Positions 1 to 12,959 of a DNA stretch of 64,000 bases are shown piece by piece (the stretch's first letter is position 1; the number at the start of each line of letters is the position of its first letter). The DNA comes from Perca fluviatilis (lineage: Eukaryota > Chordata > Actinopteri > Perciformes > Percidae), in assembly GCF_010015445.1 (NCBI RefSeq), contig NC_053116.1, positions 30,964,785 through 31,028,784 on the forward strand, given 5' to 3'. Both the position numbers and the translations under genes were made by a program. The notes below the pieces were generated by a model, which saw only the letters and a program-made list of their open reading frames with translations, did no database searches and was not told the origin of the DNA.

Positions 1-1084
1 ATATCAGAGCAGACATTTTGACTTGCCATAGTAGTAAAAGCACAAGTGCACAATGTGCACATCCACTCTTATGAGCCAGCTGAGCTGACATTTCAGGGAG
101 ACTTTATCTGGGCCTGTTTTCACAACATTATAGCAGCTTATTAAATTGTTTTATTTAATGGCAGACTTAGTATACGTGTGGGTAGGATTCTTTAGCCCCC
201 AATGATGTAAGCTAAAGGATGATGTCAATATTTTACAGTAAATTTGACTGGTGTAGTAATGTGCAGTGGCTCTACAGAAGCTACAGAGACTGTTGGAGGA
301 TGTTGCTAATGCAGCAAAAGGAGGACAAATATGATTTGATCATGATGCCTATGATGCCATTTTAGTTCAAACCGGTTCTCACGTGGATGTTGGTTTGCTC
401 CTACAGCATTTTGAGATCCTGAAGACATTTAACTGAAAATGTACTAGAAAGAAGGCAAAATGGCTACTGCAGTAGAACTGCAGTGAAAAATAGCAAAGCC
501 AAGAATCCTGGGAGAGGAAACGAGAAAATGTCTGAGTGTAAATGTACTGCTGGGTAAATCATCCCTCCAGTCAAAAGGTGATTTGATATGCAACATATAC
601 TCATCACTAATCCCTTGTCTGGAGTTATAGCTTCAGCACTGTGTGGTTTCATGGTTAAAGCATCCCTCTAGTAGCAATTCAGCTGGATACGCAGCATGCT
701 CTCATCACTGATACCATGTCATGTTTAGGGCTATGTAGCTCCAATATTGAGCTGCATTATCTCCGGCCAAACTATTCCTCTCTAAGCAGCACAGCCAGCT
801 GCACACAGAAATCCACCCGGGGGACAGTTAAGCACAGCTCTGAGCGACCTCATCCACAGCGTCTCTCTCAAATGTCCTGAGCATGTCTCAGCTATGAAAT
901 GTCTGGGACTCCCTTCTGCATTAAGGCACTTTGCTGCTCACTCTCTGTGGCGCCAACTGTCAGTGTCCTGCAGAGGCCTGGTATGGAATATATCTGCTTT
1001 ATTTTTATTTGTTTTATAATGACATTAATTAATTTGAACACAGAAAATTATTCCTTAAAATAATCACTTTCTTGCTGCAGGGCC
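1..1084. other. presumed vstm2l intron, no feature seen
   Basis: AT-rich, non-repetitive sequence. No exon with splice sites and no recognised repeat was seen. It is assigned to vstm2l intron 1 only because the first coding exon lies at 16152-16035 and no later exon was found in the window. Confidence 0.4.
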
Positions 1085-1379
1085 TTAGATGAGAATATTG
1101 ATACCACTCTTAGGCAATTAGCTTAGCTTAGCATAAAGGCTGGAACAGGGGAAACAGCTAGCCTGGTGTTCTCCAAAGTTTTACAAATGCGCTTACCAGC
1201 ACCTCTAAAGCTTAAGAATTAGATAAACCACATTTTAGATTTCTGTGGTTTGGTGAGAGCCAGGCTAGCTGTTTCCCCTTTCTTCCAGTCTTTATGCTAA
1301 GCTAAGCTAACAATGCCCTGTATCCAGCTGACTACTAAATGCACATGACTCAAAAGTGGTATTGATTTTCTCATCTAAC
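1085..1379. mobile_element. palindromic MITE of a common teleost family
   Basis: The two ends are inverted copies: the left end reads ttagatgagaatattgatac and the right end is its near reverse complement ending tctcatctaac. Internal blocks are also inverted: gcttagcttagcataaaggc on the left matches, reversed, the block near 1290-1310, and gggaaacagctagcctgg near 1148 pairs with the block near 1262-1279. The transcript would fold into a long hairpin. I recognise the TTAGCTTAGCTTAGCATAAAG core from a very common fish repeat. Related fragments lie near 9985-10065 and 14302-14390. No target duplication was identified. Confidence 0.7.
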
Positions 1380-2871
1380 TCCAATAGGTGTAATTCTCTA
1401 AATGTCAAAGTATTCATTTAACTCTTGTTCGAACTCAATACACTACCAGAGTTGAATATAAATTCATTCATAGGGAAAAAATAAACATAAAGACAGGCAC
1501 ACACAGAAAAGGGTTGTGTTTTCCCTTCAGATTCTTTTGGGTTGAGAAATGTATACATTCACATTTCAGTGATCAAGCCAACACTGTTGTATTAGAGCTG
1601 GAAGGATTAGTCTATTGACAGAAACAATATTGAAAGTTGTTTATCAAGAAAAAAATGCCTTTTTCAAACATTCACTGGTATCACCTTCTCAAATGTGAAG
1701 ATTTACTGCCTTTCCCTGTGTTATATCGTTGTAATTTAACCTTAGACCTTTCACCTTGGACCCTGGGAAACTGCAATCAACATTTTTAGTCATTTCTTTT
1801 AACATGAAATTAAATGAAAATACAGAGGTTACAACCTTAATTATGAACAATACTTAAAAACTCTGAGGTACTGAAGGACACTCATTAAATACAACCGAGT
1901 CTAAACAGCAGGATTCAGTGTCTATCTGGACTACAGTTGTCATCTGCAGTGCAGCCAACCATTACAAACCAGACTGAGAAAATACCATTTACTTGTATGA
2001 TGTTCTACCGCACCAAGCTGAGTGTAAGGGTATTAGCGTGTGTGCATATGAGAGTGTTTACATGTTTTATTCTACACTGCCCACAGGCATCAAGCTGTCC
2101 AACTCAGCAGACCTTTGTAAATACCATGCAGGGCCTCAAAGATGGCCAGGGGCCTATAAACTGGATATGAAAGATATATGTAATAATATGTGAATCACTG
2201 GCAGCCGGCTAAAGGAGGGAAAGAGCATGATTGGATTCAAGCAAAGTGCGCCTGTCAGTGTGTGAACCGCAAACAATACTTTGAACAACCACACAGTTAG
2301 TTTGACTGGAGTTGGGCAAATTATGGAACCAACCAGGAGATGTAGAGTCATTCACAGGTTACAGTCGCACACAAATACACACACTGCGTCTGTGTCCGCA
2401 TACATACACACCCACTGGGTAGCAAAGAGGCGCTCCACAGCAGTGTAATTAGGCCTGGTCACTGCAGAAGAAGTTGTAATGGATAACCTTGTCTGAAAAT
2501 GGCCGGGGCAGGACACATAATTGACAATGGAGTGACTATGTCCGTGCGTTTGTGTGTTCTTTACAAGGGAGGGCTACAAAAATGGCAAAAACATTGCTTT
2601 GTTGTAAATTTGTTTGTTTCGCTTGATTATGTGTGCAGCAGCACCTAATGAACGTGGGGTTTGAAGCCCTGTGCCTTCATATGTGGGTACTGGGTAAAAC
2701 CAGAAGTATCTGTGTCAGACATTTCCCATTAAAAGAGTACACTTTAAAGCTATTTGGTCCTGAACGGGTGGGAATTTATGTGTACTGTAAGAAAAATGTC
2801 AAACCAGCTTCCTTCGAACATCCCCGATACAATCTGTAATGTTTGTAATGCTTTTTGAGGTTTGATTAATA

Positions 2872-2874
<3 letters not shown>
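1380..2874. other. presumed vstm2l intron, no feature seen
   Basis: No exon or recognised repeat. Short open frames here lack splice-site context, and their translations resemble no family known to me. Confidence 0.35.

Positions 2875-2919
<45 letters not shown>
2875..2919. repeat. (TA)n microsatellite
   Basis: An uninterrupted AT dinucleotide run of about 45 bp. Confidence 0.97.
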
Positions 2920-2927
<8 letters not shown>

Positions 2928-5144
2928 TTAGTCCTTAGATATATTCAAGGAACTATAAAAGCTCTCTGCATATATAGTACAAGCACTTGCAGCAGTTGTT
3001 CAGGGCCTTAGTTAAGGCTACACAAAAGGGAGTAAAGACACAGGTTTAAAGCACCAACATACGGTGTAGGCGCATAACAATTTAAAGGAATTGGTATTTT
3101 TATACTTGTCTATGCTTATTCTGTTGTTGTCTACACTTCTTGTGTGGACTTTGTTACAGCCAGAGTTGAGTTTGTGCGGCGCGCTTAAATCTAGCGACAT
3201 TAGACATCGCAGATCATCCTTAAACTCCCAGCTATGTGTGAGATTTTGGTTGTTTTGCTCTTCCACAAATACAGTATGCCTAAAAACAGGTATCTCTATA
3301 ATTTAAAATGTCAACACAAATGCAAAACAAATATATATTTTTCTTTTTATTAGAACATTTTGTCATATGGAGGGGTGCAACGTGGCATAGATGGGTGGGT
3401 AGGTATGGGGGGGCACCCCTCAAAGTTCTATGGGGCTGGGCTCATTGGTGGGCCTGACTGTTTTCTTCCATATCAGCCACATGAAAGGCAGTGTGAAAAG
3501 CAAACACATTAAAGCAATCTTCAAAGTCAGTTTCCCCCAGATGCTTGAAGTCATGGGATGCTGCCTGCTGATTATGTGATGGGTTGATTTCAAAGGACTG
3601 ACACAGGGCCATAACGTCACTGCTTATAGAACAGCAGGATACTTTGGAGCATGAGGTCCATGAGAGACAGTAGGTAGGAGAGAGGCTGGGTGTTCAAACC
3701 CATGAAAGTGATCACACACAAAATATTTTAAAATGTCCCTAGCCCATTGACATCTCTGATAGAATTAGCCTCCTTAGCCATGTCCCTATCCATCACTTTA
3801 TATGTGATGTATGGCTTTTTTTTCATCAACGTGATGAAATACCTTAATTTGTCAGTTATAATACTAACTGGAACAGTTACGGTCAGTTTTGCCTGTCAAC
3901 GTTTAAGCACATTTGCAGTTTACAATAACAACGGTGGCAGATTTCCCACTCCAGACTCCTAGTAATTTTTTTAAACAATGACTCCTTTTTTTGACTGGCA
4001 GATTGTATCATTGTTGCTAGCTAGCTTAAGCTAACATTAGCCTTATGGGTTGGTTAAAAAGACGTCTCTAGCTGACTGGTTTCCAGCTAATGTTTCAAGC
4101 CGACTCATTAATGTGTGTTTTCATATATCAATATGTTCTGTCACGGTAATCAAATGTGATTAACAGAGTATTTGTTTTTTTCTATCCAAACGAGCACTTG
4201 TCTGCCATTGTGGTTCTAGGTTTGGCTGCACATCTGTCAGTTTCCTTCTCACAGAAAACCAAATGCAGCAAACAAAAACAATAACCCATTTTGTATATAT
4301 GTTTAAATATTTCTTGCTATTTGTTGTAACTTTAAAGTTATCTTCCAAGTCAGTACCCCCCATAGGCAATAACAGGGAGAATGTCACAAGCAACATCTTC
4401 TGGCCTTCAGTCTAGCCTGTAATATGGGTATTACACATTAACCTATGATATGTGTATGTTACTTTGTGCACAATAAACTTGGATGATTGTTTTTTATTAA
4501 TCTAAGCAGTATTTGAATAATAACTTCACTGAAATTGACTGACAAGCAGTCTTGAAATTGCATTGCTGTAATAAATGTGAATAAAAACTAAAACAGCTCA
4601 TTGCAGCGTGTGCTTGATTCTTTTAAATGCAACAAATATGTACTGGCTTTTATTCATGATTAATTTACATTTCTCAGACTCCCTCTGGAGCACTGAGGCA
4701 TTGTGTGATGCCACACAACCATACAGTACCAGGACATGCTAAAACTATATAGGCTATAGCACCATCCTGCAGAGTAAACACAGTTTCTGAATATGAGTCA
4801 GATAAATGCAGATAATCTCAGAACTATATTGGCATGGTAAGCAGAAAAAAAGTATAACTGATGTCAAACCATCATACTTTAGCTTAAGATACAGTTGCAT
4901 AGTTTGAAGAAAAGTCTCACACCAATCAGAGAGACTCTCCATGGAACAATGATACTTCACTAAATTATGTGGCGGCCTGCTGAAGACTGGGGAGCTCTCT
5001 CAAGCTGAAAATGACTGATCCTGGACCACGGATACATCACGTCCCCCTCTCCGCCTGCCTCCCTCAGTGAGACTGCCAACAGATGAATCCTGCCAAGTGC
5101 CTCCCCAGGAGAAGTGTATGTGTGTCTCTCTAAATCTGAGAGTC

Positions 5145-5146
<2 letters not shown>
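2920..5146. other. presumed vstm2l intron, no feature seen
   Basis: Unique-looking AT-rich DNA. The short block gctagctagcttaagctaac near 4016 is palindromic but too short to classify. No exon, RNA gene or recognisable transposon was seen. Confidence 0.35.

Positions 5147-5189
<43 letters not shown>
5147..5189. repeat. (GT)n microsatellite
   Basis: A perfect GT run of about 43 bp. Confidence 0.97.
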
Positions 5190-5191
<2 letters not shown>

Positions 5192-5337
5192 ACTTTGATG
5201 GCAGCATTGGCAGTAATGTGTCTAATGGAAGATAAGCAACACTCTCTCAGACAAGTCTTCACAGCCAAGCACTTCCTCCAACATCATCATGCAGAGTGCA
5301 ATAGAGGGAATACTCTCTCCCCCTCCATCTCTTCGAG

Positions 5338-5345
5338 CACACACA

Positions 5346-5379
<34 letters not shown>
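5338..5379. repeat. (CA)n microsatellite
   Basis: A CA run of about 42 bp with one AAC interruption near its left end. It lies 150 bp from the GT run at 5147, in the opposite phase, so the two can pair as an inverted repeat. Confidence 0.95.
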
Positions 5380-5381
<2 letters not shown>

Positions 5382-5640
5382 CACAGTGTACACCCATGCA
5401 AAACACACACGCACACGGAATACGAGAGAGTGACGGTTTGGATCATCTGTCTCAAAGCTGCCTTTATCATCTCACACACAAAGTCTGCAGAGCCTCACAC
5501 ACACATGCACACACCCCGCGGGTTGGATGATGAGTCCTGGAGATGATTTTTAGTCACGGAGGGACACCTCAGAGAAAGTGCAGCTTTGGATCGTCATCCT
5601 CAAAGCTGACCACAATTATTTCTCCTCCAAAGTACGTCCT

Positions 5641-5684
5641 CACACCCACACACAGACACAGACACACAGACACACAGACACACA

Positions 5685-5725
<41 letters not shown>

Positions 5726-5732
5726 AGACACA

Positions 5733-5800
<68 letters not shown>
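5641..5800. repeat. compound (CA)n / (CAGACA)n microsatellite
   Basis: A 160-bp CA-rich tract. The left third has a higher-order pattern with GA inserted every 6-8 bases, followed by pure CA, a short block of CAGACA, and a final pure CA run of about 64 bp. The periodic interruptions suggest expansion of an interrupted unit. Confidence 0.95.
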
Positions 5801-5802
<2 letters not shown>

Positions 5803-6919
5803 GAAGTGCTTTGCAAGAGAGTGAAGGACGAGTGCAGAAGGCACTTATAGACAAAGACAGAGGGAGAGTCCTTGACTGCTGGCTGACCCCTGCAGCTTGT
5901 TTGTGCCGATTTTGAAGAGAGCGTTCTGATCGAAGAGGAAGAAGGAGGAGAGGATTCACGGTTAATTTTACACACGCAGTGAGCATTGACAGGCGAGGGA
6001 AGGAACGAGGAGTCAAGAATGTTACAGGACACCAAAGGTCTGAGCCCACATTGTCAAGCAATGAGTACCTGAACTATTGCTGTTAGGGTTAGACTGGTAA
6101 ATCGGCTGTTTCAGATAATAACGAAATAAATTCTGGGTAGCCACTGAATCCTTTTATTTCTGCATGGAAATAAAAAAAATAGTGCTGTGCAAAAAGCAGT
6201 TTCAAATGAAAAAAAAAATCTGTATTAGTCTAAAAAAAACAATGATGGTTAATTTTTACACTTAACAACAAGTTTTCTGAATTAAAGCTATTAAGAACTG
6301 TATTTGTTTCAGCTGTTTGATTCCAAAATACACTTATTAATACTTTCCTGGGATAAATTTGAAACACCATCCATTACTCCCTTTAGGCTGAAACAGAAAA
6401 ACACTGCACCTTAAATAAACTGAGAATTCTATGCGAAACGTAGTATCGTCATAACATTCAAACAAGTACACCTCCTAATCTCCCATACAGAAAGAGAACT
6501 TCAAAGAACCTCCACATGAAAAAGGAGAACAGAGATGTGGAAAGTTTTTGGTAGCCTAAGCCTCCATTTTTCTCGCTCATGTAAACCCTCCATCAGTTTG
6601 AAAGCAAAAAAAAAGACTAATAAATGAAGAATGAGCTGTTATGAAGTCACTATAGTCAGGCAGTTTATTTGGATGAAATCAGTTGGATGAGAGTCTGTAT
6701 GTCTGTCATCTTTGGCAGTCCTCTCTTCTCACTCCTCCTTCTCATCACAGGAGTCCCGCTGCCTTGTATCAGGGCTTTTGCGTAGTTTCTCTTTCTCGCC
6801 CTCTTGAATGTGAATCCCTATCTCCTTGAGCACGGGCACAGCGGCGTCTGTCACCAACTCCAAAAATAGTTTCAGCTAGGCAGGGTACGGGGACTGTGCC
6901 TTGACATTCTTTTCCTTGA
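5801..6919. other. presumed vstm2l intron, no clear feature
   Basis: AT-rich with several short A runs. The minus-strand reading of about 6720-6900 might extend the LINE remnant to the right, but it is too decayed to call. Confidence 0.3.
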
Positions 6920-7155
6920 GCTTTTAATTACATCCCTTGCCAGTTTCCATGTGTAGTCTTGGTTGAAGTACATTTTCAGTCCTTGGAACATAATTCTGCT
7001 TTGCTTCCATGCTTGTTGCAGTACTTGTTCATTTACTTGATAGTCAAGGACGTGGAAAAAAAATCATTCTCAGGGATGCTATGTTATCTTTCCCTTTAGC
7101 ATTCAATGAGCCTGGCGCTCTCTCAATGTGGATATCTACATCATCTCCAAGACCC
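6920..7155 (-). pseudogene. LINE-1-type ORF1 remnant
   Basis: On the minus strand, translation in two frames (a frameshift near 7055) gives LGDDVDIHIERAPGSL, then YQVNEQVLQQAWKQ, then FQGLKMYFNQDYTWKLARD. The order of an ERA-x-x-SL motif, a basic linker, an alpha-helical AW-like stretch and F-x-G-x-x-x-x-FF-x-DY matches the RNA-binding domain (transposase_22) of fish L1 ORF1 proteins. Stops and the frameshift show it is dead. No reverse transcriptase part is attached. The family call is from memory of the motif layout. Confidence 0.55.
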
Positions 7156-7668
7156 TGTTTATGCTTATTATAAACGCGTTTCGGTGATCCGAACACAAAT
7201 GTACAGCTGAGAGACACATCGCCATCCACACCCATCTATCGTGTGTCTCCAGCCGACCACTTGTGTTCAGATTTTGTTACTGCCTACGTCACTTCCGCTA
7301 GAAAGTCGCTCAATTATTATGTCCACACTCAAGCCATTCACATTAGCAGTTGTGTCGCTACAGCTGGAGATATCGCTGTAGATACCCAGCAGAATCCAAC
7401 ACACACCTTCCATAGGGCAAAACGCAACACCACGTCCTGCATCAATGACGTATTTTCCTGTTACATCCTTGTAACGTACGCATCAGGATGCATTGGCATT
7501 CACACTACAAAAGACGTGGTCAAATGGGTCCCAGACCACCTCGGCAAGTGGATTGAGTGACCGAATCACAATGCGTTTTGGTGGGGGTATACACTTGTAT
7601 TTAGCACTGTCCACTTGTGATTCTATCGCCAAAGACAAATGTAATAACACCAGGTGTAAACTGGTTCT
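7156..7668. mobile_element. probable non-autonomous fish DNA element
   Basis: Block running from about ctgtttatgcttattataaa to caccaggtgtaaactggttc. It contains segments I recall as dispersed in fish genomes (around cggtgatccgaacacaaatg and ctgtccacttgtgattctat). It abruptly ends the L1 ORF1 remnant on its left, as expected of an insertion. Terminal inverted repeats and a target duplication were not clear, so the class is unresolved. Confidence 0.4.
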
Positions 7669-7758
7669 AAGTTGAAGTGATGAGCAGATGAGGTCAGTCA
7701 GAAATTCTTCATGTCGTTTTCTTCAGAGACTTCCGTGACATCAAATGTACATATGCTG

Positions 7759-8166
7759 TAGGGCTGGGATGATATGCTGTTGTCCCGATTCGATTCTATC
7801 CCGATACATGGGTGCCTGTCGCAAAGTGACGCATGCGCAACTCACATCTGCACTCGACTCTCATCGGGTAGTGACACCCCGTATTAGCCTACTGCTTGTG
7901 TCGCTATGTCCACCTTCTCAACCTTTTGCGTTTATTTACATTTTTTGAATGCGCCTCTGAAGCGCTGTGGCCGCGGGCTCTGTTTGGTTTGGTTGTCATG
8001 GCAATCAAAGGCAGTGTCGGGAAAATAATCAGATACATAAAATATATTGATGACAATGACGTAAATTATATTCGTCAACACTGAGCCTGCTACACATCGA
8101 GAGTGACCTCACAGAAAAAGTCAAAGCAAAAGAGATTAGAGAGACAAACATTAAGGTAAGACTTGG
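7759..8166 (+). mobile_element. partial hAT-type element, 5' part
   Basis: It begins TAGGGCTGGGATGATATG, very like the 5' terminus of the complete hAT element at 54693 (TAGGGCTGGGCAATATAT). A leader-like segment with a possible splice donor (ttaaggtaag near 8153) follows. No matching right terminus was found within the next 1 kb, so the element is probably truncated. The right limit is a guess. Confidence 0.4.
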
Positions 8167-9477
8167 TTAGTTTTTAAAATGACAGTAATGTATTGATAAG
8201 CCACCTGTGGAAATAAAATTCATATTCTAAGGTATTTTATTGTGTAACATCTCAGTGAAATATTCATAGGTTGTAGAGCTTTTTATTATGAAGGGTAAAG
8301 CAGAAATGTTGAATTCTGACCATTCTGGCATGTGTTGCCATTGATTGTCTATTCGATTATTAAAGAGAAGAAGTGCAGTGCCGTCTCGGTTCGGAAATTG
8401 AAATCCTTTTTTAAAATTTTTTTTTAAGATGGCCATTATAATCCAGTGATCTCTAAACAGCTTGCAAAGGTCAGGCAACGTTACGGAACATATCCTAGTT
8501 AGCGGCAACGAGAGCGGTTTTACCACGGATCATGTGTATGCGGCTTAATAGGCTATCCGAATCTACCTTCGTCCCACATTAGCCTACCCAAACCTCCACC
8601 TTACTCGCCGCCTATGCCTTTACAGCTTCTAAATGAAATAGATTTCAGTATTAAGAACACATTTTCTTTCTATAAAATAGACTGACCATTTTAATCCAGG
8701 TCATTGTTTTTCAATATCCAAAATATTGTCTATGATTCCCACTGTCATGTGGCAATCCTTGAAATTAAAATCACTATCACGAAGTAGATATAACTGGAAT
8801 CACAGTTGAATTGCATCAGTAAATGGTGGAGAGCGGAAAAATCAACACATTAATATGAAAATGTCATGGATTATTACTTTGCGTACACTTTGCTCATAAA
8901 GGGATATGAAGACAAAGCGAGGAGACGCGTATAAGATTGATTTTTAAGTCCCAAGACAACTGTGCAGAGGTATGGTGCAGCTACAGTAATAATTCCTCTC
9001 CTCTCTGTAGTTAATCCCAGGCTGCCCTCCAGCGCTTGTCTTCTCAGTGAGGTGTATATACTGAGGTCAGGACCTAAATACATTGTCTCTACCTACCGCT
9101 GAGTGCCAACAAGCTTTAAAACTGTCAGCCTGTCCCTCACCTCTGCTTCCTCACCCGTCCTTTGTGTTTGTTTCGACCTCCCCATTACTGTAGCCTTATG
9201 TCTCTTTCTGTTTACAGACAGCAGCAGCAGCCGTGTCTTACTGTAAGTCTGAAATAAATTTAGGCTATTGGAAAGAATATCAAGGCAAACTGGGCAATAG
9301 ACACCCAATGCACAGAAAACAATTATATAGGTAAAGATATATATGTGTGGTGCTTAGTCTTTAAATTGTGAGAAAGTAGGGAAACATGCTTGTACCAGTT
9401 TCCCACAACCCAAGATAAAATAAGTACGACTAACAATCCAAAATCAGAAGATATTCAACTTACAATGGTATAAAACT
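8167..9477. other. presumed vstm2l intron, no clear feature
   Basis: No exon was recognised. Some of it may be interior sequence of the truncated hAT element, but nothing proves this. Confidence 0.3.
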
Positions 9478-9570
9478 TCAGCAAAATCAGCAAATGCCCG
9501 ACATTTTTGCTTGATAAATAACTTTTACTACTAAATGATTGTCAAAATTGCTGAAAATACATGTCAAGTA
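9478..9570. repeat. diverged hAT-derived fragment
   Basis: Contains cagcaaatgcccgacatttt followed by ttgcttgataaataactttt. The same wording recurs near 24345-24390 and 60130-60190. I recognise it as the interior of a widespread fish hAT element of the GCTGCAACGATTAAT-ended type. The copy is old and incomplete. Confidence 0.4.
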
Positions 9571-9984
9571 GATGCCTAAATGTGACATCAACACATTTTC
9601 ATTTTAAAACACAAGCAATATAACTATATTTTAGACTGGTGTTACTTCAAAACTTGTGTGAGAATTTAGTGAGGATGTAATGCAGATTTAACATCTATCA
9701 GATTATCAGCAGGACAAGGAGCAATAGCTTCTTCCTGAAGTTATGGCTGGTATTGGCTACAGTAAACTAGGCTGGTGGCTAGCTGCTGGTGACTAGTTGA
9801 AAAATCTGATTGAGGTTTTGGTTAAATATTGAATAAGTCAATGTATTCTGTCTTGTTCTAACCAATCAGTGACAGAGCTGTCCTGCTATTATCATTTTTA
9901 GTCAACACTGAAACTGCAGAAGCAGTTGCTAGGAGCAGTTAACTAAACCTTTTTTGTGACTATATAAAAAAATGCAATTTAAAA

Positions 9985-10065
9985 GAACAGTTAAACATTT
10001 GTGGAAATGCACTTGTTAGATGGACTACTTTCATATCTGTATGATAAACATGCTGAATATAAAGC
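9985..10065. repeat. fragment of the MITE family seen at 1085
   Basis: Contains gaacagttaaacatttgtgg and catatctgtatgataaacat, which match, with changes, the outer part of the family represented at 1085-1379 and 14302-14390. Strongly diverged; no ends are visible. Confidence 0.35.
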
Positions 10066-11109
10066 CTGAAATCTTAATGTAATACTGTCCCTTCTTGAAG
10101 GAACAATAAGTAAGGTTATAATGTATAAGATATGAAATATATAGTGTAGTTATTATTATATTGTAGTTAGTAATTTATATAACCTCTTCAACAAATTGAC
10201 TCAAATGCATTTGTTTACTGTTATGACTGAAATAACACAGTGGTTTATTCAGTGCTTCTTGGATCTGTGCCCATATTAGCTGATGTAGAAAACAGTGTTG
10301 CAACAGTAATGAAAACCTCAAAAAACTCATCATCAGCGCATCTGATTTAGATTTTTGTCATAACAGTTGTTCTTCTGTACCTGTAAACCGCCGTCAGAAC
10401 TGAAGTGGGAGTGAGTGCGAGGCGAGGAGCAGACGGGGACATTTGGTGTCTAATTCCGCAGAAGACTCGAGTAAACCCCACAAGCTGCTGCTGACAGTTT
10501 GCCAGTGATACTGCATTGGCCACTGTTAAATCTTTAATAGTCTAACAGTAGTGTGATGTCATTGCCTCAGTGTTCCAGTTTGCTTTTAGTGGAAGACCTA
10601 TTTTCCCCTCACTACATGTATTATACAACACACACATTTATTATACATCTGTGCCAGGGCTGGGTTTATACTCATACATCCATCCATCCAATGTTTTCCT
10701 CTCAAACACTGCCATAGAGGAGCAGCCATGCCTGAAGCCTTTTAAGATAGTGCAGCAGCCATAAAGGATTCTGTCTTGGCTGAATGGGAAATGAGTCACC
10801 TGTTGAATTGGAAACAGTGGTTCAAATCCGATCGAATAATGCGTGTCAGAATGGGGCTGGCTTCTCTGAGGATGGTGGTCAAAATAGGGTGAAGATATAA
10901 AAGGGAAGGCTAACAGGCACAGATTTAGAATCCATATTGTTTGGGGTGTGATGGAAGTTGAAAAATGACTAAAATGGAAAGATCTGGCATCGTTAGACTG
11001 GAACTGTCAACAAGAAAACTGTTATCCATATGTCTGTTAGCATTGCCCCTGTTGTCTCATTACAATCGTTTTTCCTTTGTAAAGTTTAAGCATCTTATTG
11101 GCCCAACGG

Positions 11110-11215
11110 CTCATTTACCCTTCACTGATTAATTAAGGCAATTGATTGGCTGGAATAATCGCCTCGCTGGATAATCATGCACTAATTAGGAGGTAATTGA
11201 AAAGTATCAATGACT
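11110..11215. promoter_or_regulatory. candidate enhancer: homeodomain-site cluster
   Basis: Within about 105 bp there are several homeodomain-type cores: attaattaag, attgattggc, ataatcatgc, actaattagg and ggtaattgaa. The stretch looks unique and unlike the surrounding transposons. It lies about 5 kb inside the presumed vstm2l intron 1. That it is a regulatory element is inference; only cross-species conservation could support it. Confidence 0.3.
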
Positions 11216-12078
11216 AAAGCTGCACCCGGAACATTATGAAAATCAAGCAAAGATTTCCAAACTGTTTTTCTTTCATTTCTTTTTTTTCTCCTTACTGTTC
11301 TTTGGTCCCGCTGGTGGAGCGTCAGTGGGAAAGTAAAAGGATGAATTATGAGCCCCCCCCCACCCTGCAGGGCTCAGAAACCACCAATACAAGCCAAACT
11401 TACTTACCCTTAGTACCCTTACTTACTTAGTATATTCTCAGAAAAGCAAATGAAGGCTTCTGCTCAGTTGACCCTATACTCTTGCCATTCTTTTGATATT
11501 GCTCACTGTGGAGAACCCCCGCTGTGAATTCACCTCATAACTATGGATGTCTGTCTTAGATTATTCTGCAAATATAAAGGTGTTAAAGTGAGTTCAGGTG
11601 GGTTTATCCTCATTTTATCCCTGAACATCTCATCACTCCCACCTTGCAAATCCTCATACCTGCAATTCATCTGGCAATCCTATTAGAATTAATTCTAGAC
11701 TTCAGTTTTATGCACTGTGTTTGCAATATTGTACTAATTACTGCATTACAAGGCCATTTCAAATTTCAACAAGGAATTACAGTACATGAATCTGCCCTCC
11801 TCTTTTCTTTCATTCTACCCTCGGGGGGCAAAACAAAAACAAGTGTATCTCCCACACACATTTCCATAAAAATCCCACACTGTTAAAAAAAAATTATTCT
11901 GATGCGATATGTTATGGATGCGCCAACCTGCTACGAGATATTACTCATATTGCTCCGATTGGCAAGAAAAGGAGAAATACTAAATATTTGAAACTTAAAT
12001 AAAGAGAGAATCCTGTAACAGGATATCAGTACTTTATACAACACATCATGCTCATGTATACAAAGCTGGCCACCTCCG

Positions 12079-12086
12079 GTGATGCT
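12079..12086. repeat. left 8-bp target duplication of hAT (12087)
   Basis: GTGATGCT immediately before the element; the identical octamer follows it at 12960-12967. Confidence 0.95.
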
Positions 12087-12959
12087 CAGAGGTGGGTAGA
12101 GTTGCCAAATATTGTACTCAAGTAAAAGTACTGTTACTTCAGAATAATATGACTCAAGTAAAAGTAAAAGTAGTCATCCAAATAATTACTTGAGTAAGAG
12201 TAAAAATTACTTGGTGAAAAAACTACTCAAGTACTGAGTAACTGTTGAGTAACGTCTGATTTATTTTTAACACAAGCATTCAATCAGACAGACAAAAATA
12301 CAAAATAATCATCTTTAGGCAAATTATAGTTCATCCAATCAATAAAATAAATTCAAATGAATTAATTAATAACAAAATAGCTTAAATTAAAATAATCCAG
12401 GTAAATTCAAGTACTTAAAAAATAAAATCAATAAAATAATAATACAATAAAAAAAATAAGCACAAGTAACACAAATTTCCAACCCTTTATACTTTTTACC
12501 AGGCTCTGCAGGCAGAACTAGAACAAGGTAATGGAGCTGCTGTTTGGCACTTTTACTAAGGTAAACATGCTTTCAGTATGACTGTAAAGCTAACCGGTCC
12601 CGCCGCTGAGATTAAGTATGGTCACGTACGAGACTGTACAACTACGTTTGATTAATTGGTGCAACAGTGACATGGAGAGTAGCTTTGTACGGGAAGTCTC
12701 TCTCTGTAAATCAAAATAAAAAATGAGGCAAAAAATGAGGTGTAATGTGCGGCGTGTGGATAAAAACAATGACGCTAGATACCATACCGAGGTAAAAAGA
12801 AAAGTTACAAGCTCATTGTAGCCTAATGTAGCGGAATAAGAGTACAGTTTCCTTTTCACAAATCTACTCAAGTAAAAGTAAAAAGTATTTAAAACTACTC
12901 CTAAAAGTAGTTTAAGTAAATGTAATGGAGTAAATGTAACGCGTTACTACCCACCTCTG
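12087..12959. mobile_element. non-autonomous hAT element, complete
   Basis: It starts CAGAGGTGGGTAGAGT and ends with the inverted form ACTACCCACCTCTG. It is flanked on both sides by the exact 8-bp duplication GTGATGCT, the hallmark of hAT transposition. Subterminal regions carry many copies of ctcaagtaaaagta and inverted forms, typical of hAT transposase-binding arrays. The interior is A-rich and has no transposase frame, so it depended on an enzyme supplied in trans. It belongs to a very common fish family. Confidence 0.95.

Noticed and set aside
5543..6061. Open reading frames encoding Thr-His or Cys-Val repeats over CA/GT arrays
   Set aside because: Any uninterrupted dinucleotide array is open in several frames; codon use follows the repeat and there are no exon signals. 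The same applies at 22649-22994, 34313-34601, 43423-43912 and 46246-46582.
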